From assembly GCA_964429355.1 (NCBI GenBank), contig CAYSCH010000009.1, forward strand, positions 1-55,566: a DNA stretch of 55,566 nt. Direction: 5' to 3'. The DNA is from JAAYAY01 sp964429355 (GTDB taxonomy: Bacteria > Planctomycetota > Planctomycetia > Pirellulales > Thermoguttaceae). Below are positions 8,864 to 15,630 of the stretch, in pieces. The position numbers and the translations under genes were made by a program. The notes beneath the pieces were generated by a model that was not told the DNA's origin, made no database searches, and saw only the letters and a program-made list of their open reading frames with translations. Each line of letters starts with the position of its first letter. Position 1 is the stretch's first letter.

Positions 8864-9496
8864 TCACATCAGTCCTTTTCGGACGGCCCAGATTGCGGCC
8901 TGGGTCCGGTCTTCAACCGCGATTTTCTGGAGAAGATTCCGGACATGCTCCTTCACCGTCTCGTAACTGATGCCCAGTGCGGCGGCAATCTGATGATTGG
9001 TTTGGCCGCTGGTGACCGCCCGGAGCACGTCGAGTTCGCGCCGAGTCAACGGCACGTCGAGATTGATATTGTCGTGCGAGGCGGTGGAGACCGCCGCCAG
9101 TCGCCGGGCAGTCGCGGCCAGCCAGGACTCATCGCCCGTGGCGGCGCGGGTGACGGCATCGAGAAATCGCTGCCGGCTCAGATTTCCGACAATGACCTCA
9201 TTGACCCCGGCATCGCGGGCACGAGCAAGGAAGAGAGGAGATTCGCTGTCGGTGACCAGAATGACGCGAGTTTGTGGGGTAGTCTGACGAATCTGCCTTG
9301 CATGGTCGACACTCTCCTGGGCGGGCATGCAGAACGAAAGCACCACGACATTTGCGCGATGCTCCTGGGCCAGGCGGCAGACCTCCGCGCAGGAATTCAG
9401 TTCGGCAACGATCTCGATGTTCGTTCCCTCGACAAAGGCACGCATTCCGAGCAACGTGATCGGTGACCGATCGACCACAATCAGCCGGATCGCCAT
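8864..9496 (-). CDS. LuxR/NarL-type response regulator with atypical receiver
   Basis: 210-residue regulator. The start at 9496 is chosen for the Shine-Dalgarno AGGTGAGGA directly upstream; the frame stays open to 9643 without a family match. Residues 1-120 form a receiver-like domain (AIRLIVVDRSP at 2-12), but the position normally holding the phospho-acceptor Asp is Ser54 (VVVLSFCMP), and the conserved Lys near residue 104 is also absent (VIVGNLS). Residues about 145-210 are a LuxR helix-turn-helix (PLTRRELDVLRAVTSGQTN, GISYETVKEHVRNLLQKI). It probably binds DNA without aspartate phosphorylation, perhaps by ligand or constitutively. It lies 7 bases upstream of the tagaturonate reductase gene and may control it and itself. 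Confidence 0.88.
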   Translation of the reverse strand: MAIRLIVVDRSPITLLGMRAFVEGTNIEIVAELNSCAEVCRLAQEHRANVVVLSFCMPAQESVDHARQIRQTTPQTRVILVTDSESPLFLARARDAGVNEVIVGNLSRQRFLDAVTRAATGDESWLAATARRLAAVSTASHDNINLDVPLTRRELDVLRAVTSGQTNHQIAAALGISYETVKEHVRNLLQKIAVEDRTQAAIWAVRKGLM

Positions 9497-9614
9497 TTCC
9501 TCACCTGTGATTCCAGGAATCGATCGAAAGATTGCCACCGGTGAACGCACGGCGGCAGACGCGATACGACGAACGGGCTCCTTTCTGAAGAGACTCCACG
9601 GAAGAGCATGCGCC

Positions 9615-9643
9615 AAAATAACGAGTTGTCTGGCTGTCGTCAA
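9615..9643 (-). promoter_or_regulatory. candidate sigma-70-type promoter for the LuxR-uxaB unit
   Basis: On the minus strand TTGACG (9638-9643) is separated by exactly 17 bases from TATTTT (9615-9620). Transcription would begin near 9608, giving a leader of about 110 nt before the regulator start. Confidence 0.45.
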
Positions 9644-9871
9644 GAAATGTTGTGGGAGATTCTCACAGGCTCAGAATTCCCCACGCGCTGCCACCTGACT
9701 TGCGCGAAGGACCGGTCGCCCATCCGGGTTATTACCTGACCGAAAAACCCGAGAGGTGTATCCATGGGTATTGCCTGTACATACCTCACAATAGGGAGAC
9801 TCAGCCATTCGTTGAGAAGCCCTGATCGATCGCAGGAGCCCGCACGGACATGGATGTGCACAATCGATGGT
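9644..9871. other. non-coding stretch between regulator and transporter genes
   Basis: Together with 9497-9643 this makes about 375 bases without a gene. Apart from the promoter noted at 9615-9643, I see no RNA gene, repeat or convincing frame. Confidence 0.4.
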
Positions 9872-11077
9872 TCAAGACGCAATCAGCATGCCAGCGATCG
9901 TGGCCGTCATGTAGGCAGCCAAGGTGCCGCCGATCATGGCGCGGAATCCATACCTGGCAAAATCTCGGCGCCGAGTGGGCACAAGGGATCCGATTCCTCC
10001 GATCTGGATCGCGATCGACCCGAAGTTGGCGAAGCCGCAAAGTGCATAGGTGGCGATGACGAACGAACGCGGAGACAGATCTGCCTTGGCGGCGACCAAG
10101 CCGTCGTAGGCCAAGAGCTCGTTGAATACGGTCTTCGTTCCAAGCAGGGCGCCAATCGCAGGAGCATCCTGCCAGGGCACGCCCATGAGCCACGCCAGCG
10201 GTGCGCATATCCAACCGAGAACCAATTGGAGGGTGAGCGGTTCACCGCAGAGATACTTCGTGGGCGAGAGCATCCAGTTCAGACAATGGATCAAGGCAAT
10301 GAACGCGATGAGCATGGCGCCGACATTGAGAGCAAGTTGCAGCCCACCAGACGCCCCACGGCAGGCGGCATCCAGAACATTGGCGTCTTCTCGCGGGACT
10401 TCGATCCGCACCACTCCCTTGGTGAAGGAGTCTTCCGTTTCCGGCACCATAATCTTGGCGATCACGAGCGAGGCGGGAGCGGACATCAGCGAGGCAGCCA
10501 CAAGATGCCCTGCGTCGATTCCCCAGGCAGCGTAGACTGCCATCACTCCGCCTGCCACAGTGGCCATTCCGCCGGTCATGAGGGCCATAATTTCGCTGCG
10601 GGTCATCGATTCCAGGTAAGGGCGAATAACAAGCGGGGCCTCGGTCATACCGATGTATACGTTGGCCGAGGCCGCCAAGGATTCGGAACCGGAGGCATCC
10701 ATCACCCACACCATTACGCGGGCCATGATCTTCACGACCCACTGCAGAATTCCCAGGTGGAACAGAACGGCCGTGGCAGAAGAGACGAAAATGATCGTTG
10801 GCAGAACGGAAAAGGCAACGTAGTGCTCCTGAAAGGCTTCACCGAATACGAACTTGCCACCTTCGTCGGAAAAGCTGACGATTCTGGCGACGAGGATTCT
10901 GGCCCACTCGAAGGTTTTCTCGCCGAACTGTGTGCGGAGAAGGAGGAGTCCAAGGAGAAACTGCAGGAGTACGCCGGACACGATGAGACGGAAATTCATA
11001 CGCCGGCGATTCTCGGAAAGGAGCCAGGCTAACACCATCATCACCAAGAGCCCGACAAAGCTCACAAGCCGTTCCAT
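9872..11077 (-). CDS. concentrative nucleoside transporter (NupC/CNT family)
   Basis: Inner-membrane cation-coupled nucleoside uptake protein of 401 residues, the normal size for bacterial CNTs (about 400). The start at 11077 is preferred over one 7 codons upstream because GGAGG lies 8 bases before it. Multiple hydrophobic segments run throughout. Family regions are visible: the N-terminal FLLGLLLLRT helix, the gate-like 'VLPTIIFVSSATAVLFHLG', 'ANVYIGMTEAPLVIRPYL' (the SerGly/Thr-Glu nucleoside-binding region), 'MTGGMATVAGGVMAVYAAWG', and 'NVGAMLIAFIALIHCLNW'. The C-terminal part has 'TYALCGFANFGSIAIQIGG', the second binding motif. Sodium coupling is usual for this branch but not provable here. 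It stands alone, 375 bases from the LuxR gene. Confidence 0.93.
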   Translation of the reverse strand: MERLVSFVGLLVMMVLAWLLSENRRRMNFRLIVSGVLLQFLLGLLLLRTQFGEKTFEWARILVARIVSFSDEGGKFVFGEAFQEHYVAFSVLPTIIFVSSATAVLFHLGILQWVVKIMARVMVWVMDASGSESLAASANVYIGMTEAPLVIRPYLESMTRSEIMALMTGGMATVAGGVMAVYAAWGIDAGHLVAASLMSAPASLVIAKIMVPETEDSFTKGVVRIEVPREDANVLDAACRGASGGLQLALNVGAMLIAFIALIHCLNWMLSPTKYLCGEPLTLQLVLGWICAPLAWLMGVPWQDAPAIGALLGTKTVFNELLAYDGLVAAKADLSPRSFVIATYALCGFANFGSIAIQIGGIGSLVPTRRRDFARYGFRAMIGGTLAAYMTATIAGMLIAS

Positions 11078-11663
11078 TCTCGCAACCTCCGACGGCACGA
11101 TTTTCGACCCGAGACAAACCAGTGACGATTCCGACGCTTCTTGCCCGCGGGAAACTTGCGTGGCAATTCTGACGCCGCTTCTTGAACCGTGGGAGACTCG
11201 TCATTCTGAGAGATTCTCGTACAGTCCCGTCAGTCGGCGTTAACGCAACACCATTTCTGCGATCTGCCATGGTAGTTCGTCACTTACGGGAGGGGAAGTA
11301 GCGAGCGGCGCGGGTATTGGTGACCGGATTGTGCCGGTTGTCGTGAGGGATGGCTTCGCCACGTCTGCAGGCGATGTGAGATTTGTTCCTGACGCAGCGG
11401 ATGCCCGGAGAGACTGCGAGCCAACTGGCGGAAATGGCGACGTTGTTCGTTGCGGGAATCCGATTCACAACCTAGGTTTCTGTGAGCTAACCGGTATTGG
11501 ACACGGAGGAGATAGATACCAGCCCACCCGCCGGAGGAGTGGATATCCGATCGGATTGAATCAGGTGCCCTGCCGGTGCGACAGGTTTCGCGATTGCTGA
11601 AGACCGCCACGCGCGATGTAAAGAACGAACTCATTCTTGTGACAAGTGAGGAGAGGCCAAGTC
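11078..11663. other. intergenic stretch without a recognisable gene
   Basis: About 590 bases between the divergent transporter and cheW genes. Short frames exist on both strands, but none shows a domain, signal peptide or ribosome-binding site that I can support. It should hold the promoters of both genes. Confidence 0.4.
11594..11622 (+). promoter_or_regulatory. weak candidate promoter for cheW
   Basis: TTGCTG (11594-11599), 17 bases, then TGTAAA (11617-11622), about 40 bases before the cheW start. Both boxes are imperfect. Confidence 0.25.
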
Positions 11664-12179
11664 ATGTCCACCGTCACCCAAGAGATCACCAATCTGGAAA
11701 GCACAACAAGGGAATCAACCGGCTCCATGCAACTGGTCAGCTTCCATTTGGCCGATGAGGTCTACGGCATCGAAATTACCAAGGTACGTGAGATCATTCT
11801 CATGTGCGATATTACACAGGTCCCTCAGACTCCCCACTATGTCAAGGGTCTGATCAATCTGCGGAGCACGGTGATCCCGGTCATCGACCTGCGAGCGCGT
11901 TTCGGCTTGACGGAATCGGATTTGACGAGCGAGAGCCGGATCATGGTCGTCAATGTGGGTGGCAAGACCGTTGGCATCATCGTCGACGGCGTCGATGAAG
12001 TGCTGCGGATCTCGAACGATCAGATTGCCCCGGCGCCTCCAACTGTCGCGAGTGTCGGCAACGAGTATCTCAACGGATTGGTCAAACTCGAGGACAATCT
12101 GCTGATTCTGCTGGATATCGACCATCTGCTCAGTGCGGAAGGTACCCAGGCTCTCGACAACGCCATGTCGGACCTCTGA
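11664..12179 (+). CDS. cheW: chemotaxis scaffold protein CheW
   Basis: Adapter of 171 residues that couples chemoreceptors to the histidine kinase CheA at the inner membrane. The CheW SH3-like fold is clear: 'MQLVSFHLADEVYGIEITKV', 'YVKGLINLRSTVIPVIDLRA' (the conserved NLRG-like segment), 'VGIIVDGVDEVLRI' and 'LVKLEDNLLILLDIDHLL'. About 20 polar residues precede the domain. The start at 11664 has GAGGAGAGG upstream, against an ATG six codons earlier with a poorer site. No cheA, mcp, cheB or cheR lies within the window, so it is an orphan locus; it could serve chemotaxis or another array-based signalling system encoded elsewhere. Confidence 0.93.
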   Translation: MSTVTQEITNLESTTRESTGSMQLVSFHLADEVYGIEITKVREIILMCDITQVPQTPHYVKGLINLRSTVIPVIDLRARFGLTESDLTSESRIMVVNVGGKTVGIIVDGVDEVLRISNDQIAPAPPTVASVGNEYLNGLVKLEDNLLILLDIDHLLSAEGTQALDNAMSDL

Positions 12180-12304
12180 GGCCGCCTGGCAAAACCACAG
12201 AGCCGATTGCAGGATCATTGACTGTGCCCATCCTCCTACGCTGGTAACGCCTCGTTTTTTCTGTCGCGAACAGGTTCCTCTCCCAATCGAACACGACGCC
12301 CAAC

Positions 12305-12347
12305 GGCACTCTGAGACTCTCCCGGAACGCGGGGGGCGAAGAGTGCC
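12305..12347. other. hairpin upstream of the ECF sigma gene
   Basis: An 8-bp perfect stem (GGCACTCT with AGAGTGCC) encloses a GC-rich loop that can itself pair (CCC with GGG). It ends just before the candidate -35 box at 12356 and may end transcription from cheW; there is no U tract directly after it. Confidence 0.3.
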
Positions 12348-12355
12348 GTCGCTCT

Positions 12356-12384
12356 TTGCATCCGGCCGCTGATCAGGCTAGAAT
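12356..12384 (+). promoter_or_regulatory. candidate promoter of the ECF sigma gene
   Basis: TTGCAT (12356-12361) and TAGAAT (12379-12384) are separated by exactly 17 bases. The predicted start is near 12391, about 36 bases before the ATG at 12427. Confidence 0.5.
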
Positions 12385-12426
12385 ACCGTCTTTCCCAGAC
12401 GAATCTTCCAGGCGGTTCAGGAACGG

Positions 12427-13065
12427 ATGACTATTACGACCGACGACGACCAACCACTGGTGACACGAGCCCGATCGGGCGACTACGAGGCCTTCGAAGC
12501 GCTCGTGAAGAAATACGAGCGACGGGTGTTGACGTTAGCCATGCGGATTGTCGGTCAGCAGCACGACGCGGAGGAAGTCGTGCAGCAGACGTTTCTGAGC
12601 GTGATCGAGCACATTCAGGAGTTTCGCGAGGAAGCCCAGTTTGGGACGTGGCTGACTCGAATTGCCACGAATCACGCCCTGGCACTGTTGCGGAAGCGGG
12701 CCACGCGCCGAACCGTCAGCTACACAGAGCAACGGTCGGACGAGGGCTACGGCGATGTACCTCGCCCGGACGTGATTGCCCAGTGGGCCGACACACCCGA
12801 CGAGATTGCCTCTCGCCGTGAGACTCGCCGCCTGGTGGACGAGGCGATGGAAGAACTGGACGAGAAATACCGTCTGGTGTTTCTGCTTCGCGACGTGGAA
12901 GGCCTGTCCACCCAGGAGACGGCCGAGGCCCTTGATATCTCTGTGAGCAACGTGAAGGTCCGCCTTCTGCGCGCCCGTCTCATGCTTCGGGAGCGTCTGA
13001 CGCGTGCCTTCGGCGACGAGAGAACGCGAGTTGAGGCTGGGGACCACGACCACGAACATGCATGA
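12427..13065 (+). CDS. RNA polymerase sigma factor, ECF (RpoE-like) family
   Basis: 212-residue extracytoplasmic-function sigma factor. Region 2 occupies about residues 12-82 (ARSGDYEAFEALVKKYERR, AEEVVQQTFLSVIEHI, FGTWLTRIATNHALALLRKR) and region 4 about 135-195 (ELDEKYRLVFLLRDVEGLS, TQETAEALDISVSNVKVRLL). It should direct RNA polymerase to a stress or surface regulon. Planctomycete ECF genes are often followed by a zinc-finger anti-sigma gene; none is seen here. Only a 44-codon frame (start 13058) overlaps the end, without an HC2-type Cys/His motif. The protein ends in a short His/Asp-rich tail (GDHDHEHA), which might bind metal; this is speculation. Confidence 0.95.
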   Translation: MTITTDDDQPLVTRARSGDYEAFEALVKKYERRVLTLAMRIVGQQHDAEEVVQQTFLSVIEHIQEFREEAQFGTWLTRIATNHALALLRKRATRRTVSYTEQRSDEGYGDVPRPDVIAQWADTPDEIASRRETRRLVDEAMEELDEKYRLVFLLRDVEGLSTQETAEALDISVSNVKVRLLRARLMLRERLTRAFGDERTRVEAGDHDHEHA

Positions 13066-13257
13066 GGTCGCGACATTGGGAGGGGCGTGCCCAAGTGTCC
13101 GAGGGGAGCCGGCCGTGATTCTGGGGAAACACGAGCCTCGCCACAGCGACTCACCTCGCAACGGTGTCGAACCCGGCTGGCAACCGTGGTAGGTGGGCGC
13201 TCCCGGCCTTCGGACGACTTCGAAACTCGATGGCCGGGCGACTGGCTCGGAAACGAA

Positions 13258-13294
13258 CAGTCGCAGGAGAGGAGTGCCTCCTCGCCTGCGACTG
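13258..13294. terminator. long hairpin between convergent ECF and serC genes
   Basis: CAGTCGCAGG (13258-13267) pairs with CCTGCGACTG (13285-13294), and the inner GAGGAG/CTCCTC arms pair across a 3-base loop with one A-G mismatch, a 16-bp stem in all. Neither side has a U tract. It lies in the 337-base gap (13066-13402) between two genes that converge, so a bidirectional terminator or RNA-stability element is likely. Nothing else is recognisable in that gap. Confidence 0.5.
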
Positions 13295-13402
13295 TGGTCG
13301 ACCGGTCATTGCCGAATTGACGGCGGCATGGCGAGCTCGCAGCGCCCTGAGAAACCCTCACAGAACGTACGAGTTTCCCACGAGGGGGCCGGATGGAACG
13401 GG

Positions 13403-14467
13403 TCAGCCGTTCTTCTTGGCGAAATCGGCCATGAAATCGCAAAGGGTGGTGACACCGGCCCGGGGCATGGCGTTGTAGATCGACGCCCGGCAGCCGCCGA
13501 CGGAGCGATGGCCGCCAAGGGCTGTCAGGCCGACTTTTTCGGCCTCGGTGAGGAACTTCTTCACCAGATCTTCCGAGGGCAGAATGAAGGGAACGTTCAT
13601 TACCGAGCGATCAGGCACTTCGGCATGGCCCTTGTAGTAGCCGCCGGATCCGTCAATCGCATCGTAGAGAAGCTTGGCCTTTTCCTTGTTCTGCTGGTAC
13701 ATCTTGTCGAGGCCGCCGATATCGTTCATCAGCCATTCGGTGACAAGCTTGACCATATAGATTCCGAAACACGGAGGCGTATTGTAGAGCGACTTGGCTT
13801 CGGCAAACTTCTTGTAGCAGAGCATGGAGGGCAGATTGGCCGGTGCCCGGTCCAGCAGGTCGTCGCGAATGATGACAATAGTCACCCCCGCCGGGCCGGC
13901 ATTTTTCTGGGCGCACGCGTAGAGGATCCCGTAGCGATCCACCGGCACCTTGCGGTAGAGAAAGTCGGACGAGCTGTCGCACACCAGGGGTACATCACCG
14001 CACTGGGGCTCTTCCTGGATCTGGATCCCCTGGATCGTTTCGTTGGAGGTGATGTGCAGGTAGGCGGCGTTGGGATTGAGGTCAAGTTCCTTCTGCTGGG
14101 GCATTCGGCGGTATTGGCAGTCGGCACCATCCCAGACGACACGGGTCTCGCCCTGGGTCGAGGCCTCGTTTCTTGCCGTCTTCCCCCACGGGCCGGCGAT
14201 GGCGTAGCCAGCCGATTTTCCCGAGCCCGCCAGGAGNNNNNNNNNNTGAACGAACAGGACTCGGTAATTGTCGGGAATCCCGAGCAATGTCCGCAGATTG
14301 GCCTCGGCCGATTCGATAATGGCCGTGAAGTTTTTCGAGCGATGGCTGATCTCAAGGACGGAACACCCGGCGCCGGGCAAGGTTACGAGTTCACGCTGAG
14401 CTTTTTCGAGAACGGGCAACGGCAATACGGCCGGTCCGGGCGAGAAGTTGTAAACGCGATCTGCCAT
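13403..14467 (-). CDS. serC: phosphoserine aminotransferase (contains assembly gap)
   Basis: PLP enzyme converting 3-phosphohydroxypyruvate and glutamate to phosphoserine in serine (and pyridoxal) biosynthesis, cytoplasmic. The N-terminus VYNFSPGPAVLPLPVLEKAQ is diagnostic, followed by 'GCSVLEISHRSKNF' and 'GIPDNYRVLFV'. The middle has LVCDSSSDFLYRKVPV and YACAQKNAGPAGVTIV, which contains the Schiff-base Lys (AQKNAGPAG), and the end has 'GLTALGGHRSVGGCRASIYNA'. A run of 10 N (14237-14246) interrupts it right after VLFV. From family comparison the missing piece is the QGGA-type loop of about 14 residues, so the real gap should be near 40 bases rather than 10. The gene is probably intact in the organism. 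GAGAG lies near the start. Confidence 0.95.
   Translation of the reverse strand: MADRVYNFSPGPAVLPLPVLEKAQRELVTLPGAGCSVLEISHRSKNFTAIIESAEANLRTLLGIPDNYRVLFVXXXXLLAGSGKSAGYAIAGPWGKTARNEASTQGETRVVWDGADCQYRRMPQQKELDLNPNAAYLHITSNETIQGIQIQEEPQCGDVPLVCDSSSDFLYRKVPVDRYGILYACAQKNAGPAGVTIVIIRDDLLDRAPANLPSMLCYKKFAEAKSLYNTPPCFGIYMVKLVTEWLMNDIGGLDKMYQQNKEKAKLLYDAIDGSGGYYKGHAEVPDRSVMNVPFILPSEDLVKKFLTEAEKVGLTALGGHRSVGGCRASIYNAMPRAGVTTLCDFMADFAKKNG
14237..14246. other. assembly gap (10 N) inside serC
   Basis: Ten N of fixed length. The flanking codons belong to serC on both sides, but a conserved loop of roughly 14 residues is missing, so the N count is a placeholder. Confidence 0.95.
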
Positions 14468-14535
14468 CGTATTCTCTCACAGTAACGGGACTTGCGCCGC
14501 AATGCGGGACGCACCAATCGAGAAGTGAATCTTTT

Positions 14536-14563
14536 AATTTAACCACAAGGAGGGTCTTGTCCA
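14536..14563 (-). promoter_or_regulatory. candidate promoter of serC
   Basis: On the minus strand TGGACA (14558-14563) lies 16 bases before TAAATT (14536-14541), within the only AT-rich patch of the region and about 60 bases upstream of the serC start. Confidence 0.35.
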
Positions 14564-14624
14564 GTGGGACGGAATCCGCCAATACCCCAACAGGGGGACA
14601 TGTGTCGGGCTACCGTGACGGACC

Positions 14625-14978
14625 CTATTCCGCCGGCAGATCCGCCGTGCGGACTGTTACCTCCGGCAGCGAGGGCAGCGGGGCGCTCGGCACCGGCTCA
14701 TACCAGAAGGTGGAGCACGACCAATCGTCTTCTGTCTCGAGGAGTCCTTCCTTGTAGGCAATCTGCTGGATCGTGATCCGGCATTCCTTCTGCCAGGCGA
14801 TCGGGTCGGGCAGATGCCAGCGATACATGGAGACATAGTTGTTTTCGTTCAGGCTGCAGCCGTTGTAGGAGAACGGCGTCGCCTGGATGCCCCAGGAAAG
14901 CCCCACGTAGTCTTCGCTTCCGGTCCCGCAGATCGTGGGAAATTCCTGGTCGCCGTCCATGTAGACCTTGATCTCACC
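14625..14978 (-). pseudogene. C-terminal fragment of a DUF2961 protein
   Basis: The minus-strand frame from 14978 to the stop at 14625 reads as the C-terminal third of a DUF2961 protein: 'GEIKVYMDGDQEFPTICGTG', 'SEDYVGLSWGIQATPFSY', 'YRWHLPDPIAWQKECRITIQ' and 'DDWSCSTFWYEP'. Full-length members have about 350-400 residues; here about 118 remain. Upstream of 14978 the frame runs to 15056 but the residues no longer resemble the family, and the exported thioredoxin gene follows within 110 bases on the other strand. The fragment is well preserved, with no internal stop or frameshift, so the truncation is either recent or an assembly join. Confidence 0.75.
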
Positions 14979-15087
14979 CGAGAGCGGGGGATGTAACCAA
15001 TGTTGGCAGCGGCGCATCCAAGGTGCAGATGAGAAGCCGGCCGTCGACCGGCCCAAGATGAAACTGACGCAGAAGAGGAGATATGCG

Positions 15088-15582
15088 ATGAGTACGTCGA
15101 ACGGTTCCGGGTGGGTTAACGCGGTGATTCTGGTTGTGGCGGGGGGCCTGGTTTTCTACGGACTCACCCGCGGTCCAGGAAGCTGCCCGCTGGCCCCCTC
15201 TCAGCCCGCCGCCCCAACGGCCCCGATGTCCGGCGAGCCCGCCGATGCGGCGTCGACAGGGGCAGAGAAAGCCGCGTCGCTGGTGCACGCCGATGAAAGC
15301 AGCTTGGATGACATTCTCCGTGATGCCGAAGGCCCTGTGCTTGTCGATTTCTACGCCGACTGGTGTGGCCCCTGCCAGAAACTTGCACCCGTACTGGATC
15401 GGGTCGCCGAGGATCTGACCGACGGCCACATCGTCAAGGTGAACGTCGATCACAGTCCGGCGTTGGCCTCGCGCTACCAGGTCCAGTCGATCCCGACACT
15501 GCTGGTCTTCAACGACGGCAAGCTTGTCAAGCGATCCATGGGCTTCCACGACGAGGAGGAGGTCCGCCAGCTCCTCCAGTAA
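15088..15582 (+). CDS. membrane-anchored or exported thioredoxin
   Basis: Thiol-disulfide oxidoreductase of 164 residues. Residues about 10-26 form a hydrophobic segment (WVNAVILVVAGGLVFYGL), either an uncleaved anchor or signal, followed by a Pro/Ala-rich linker and a thioredoxin domain from about 62. The active site is the canonical WCGPC (in VLVDFYADWCGPCQKLAPVL) and the cis-Pro loop is SIPTLLVF. The start at 15088 is supported by GAGGAG 8 bases upstream; earlier ATGs at 14968 and 15058 lack this. It should act on the periplasmic side, reducing or isomerising cysteines, perhaps for c-type haem proteins such as the one encoded just downstream on the other strand; that link is an inference. 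Confidence 0.9.
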   Translation: MSTSNGSGWVNAVILVVAGGLVFYGLTRGPGSCPLAPSQPAAPTAPMSGEPADAASTGAEKAASLVHADESSLDDILRDAEGPVLVDFYADWCGPCQKLAPVLDRVAEDLTDGHIVKVNVDHSPALASRYQVQSIPTLLVFNDGKLVKRSMGFHDEEEVRQLLQ

Positions 15583-15593
15583 GAAGCCGGTCC

Positions 15594-15630
15594 AACGGGG
15601 CGTGCGGCCGCTTGGCCCGCACTCCCCGTT
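15594..15630. terminator. bidirectional terminator-like hairpin
   Basis: AACGGGG (15594-15600) pairs with CCCCGTT (15624-15630), and GTGCGG (15602-15607) with CCGCAC (15617-15622), a 13-bp stem with one C-T mismatch and a 9-base loop. It sits between the convergent thioredoxin and large haem-protein genes and reaches into the stop codon of the latter. Confidence 0.5.

Noticed and set aside
13058..13192. Anti-sigma gene overlapping the ECF sigma gene
   Set aside because: The 44-codon frame lacks an HC2-type Cys/His motif and a membrane segment, so there is no support beyond its position.
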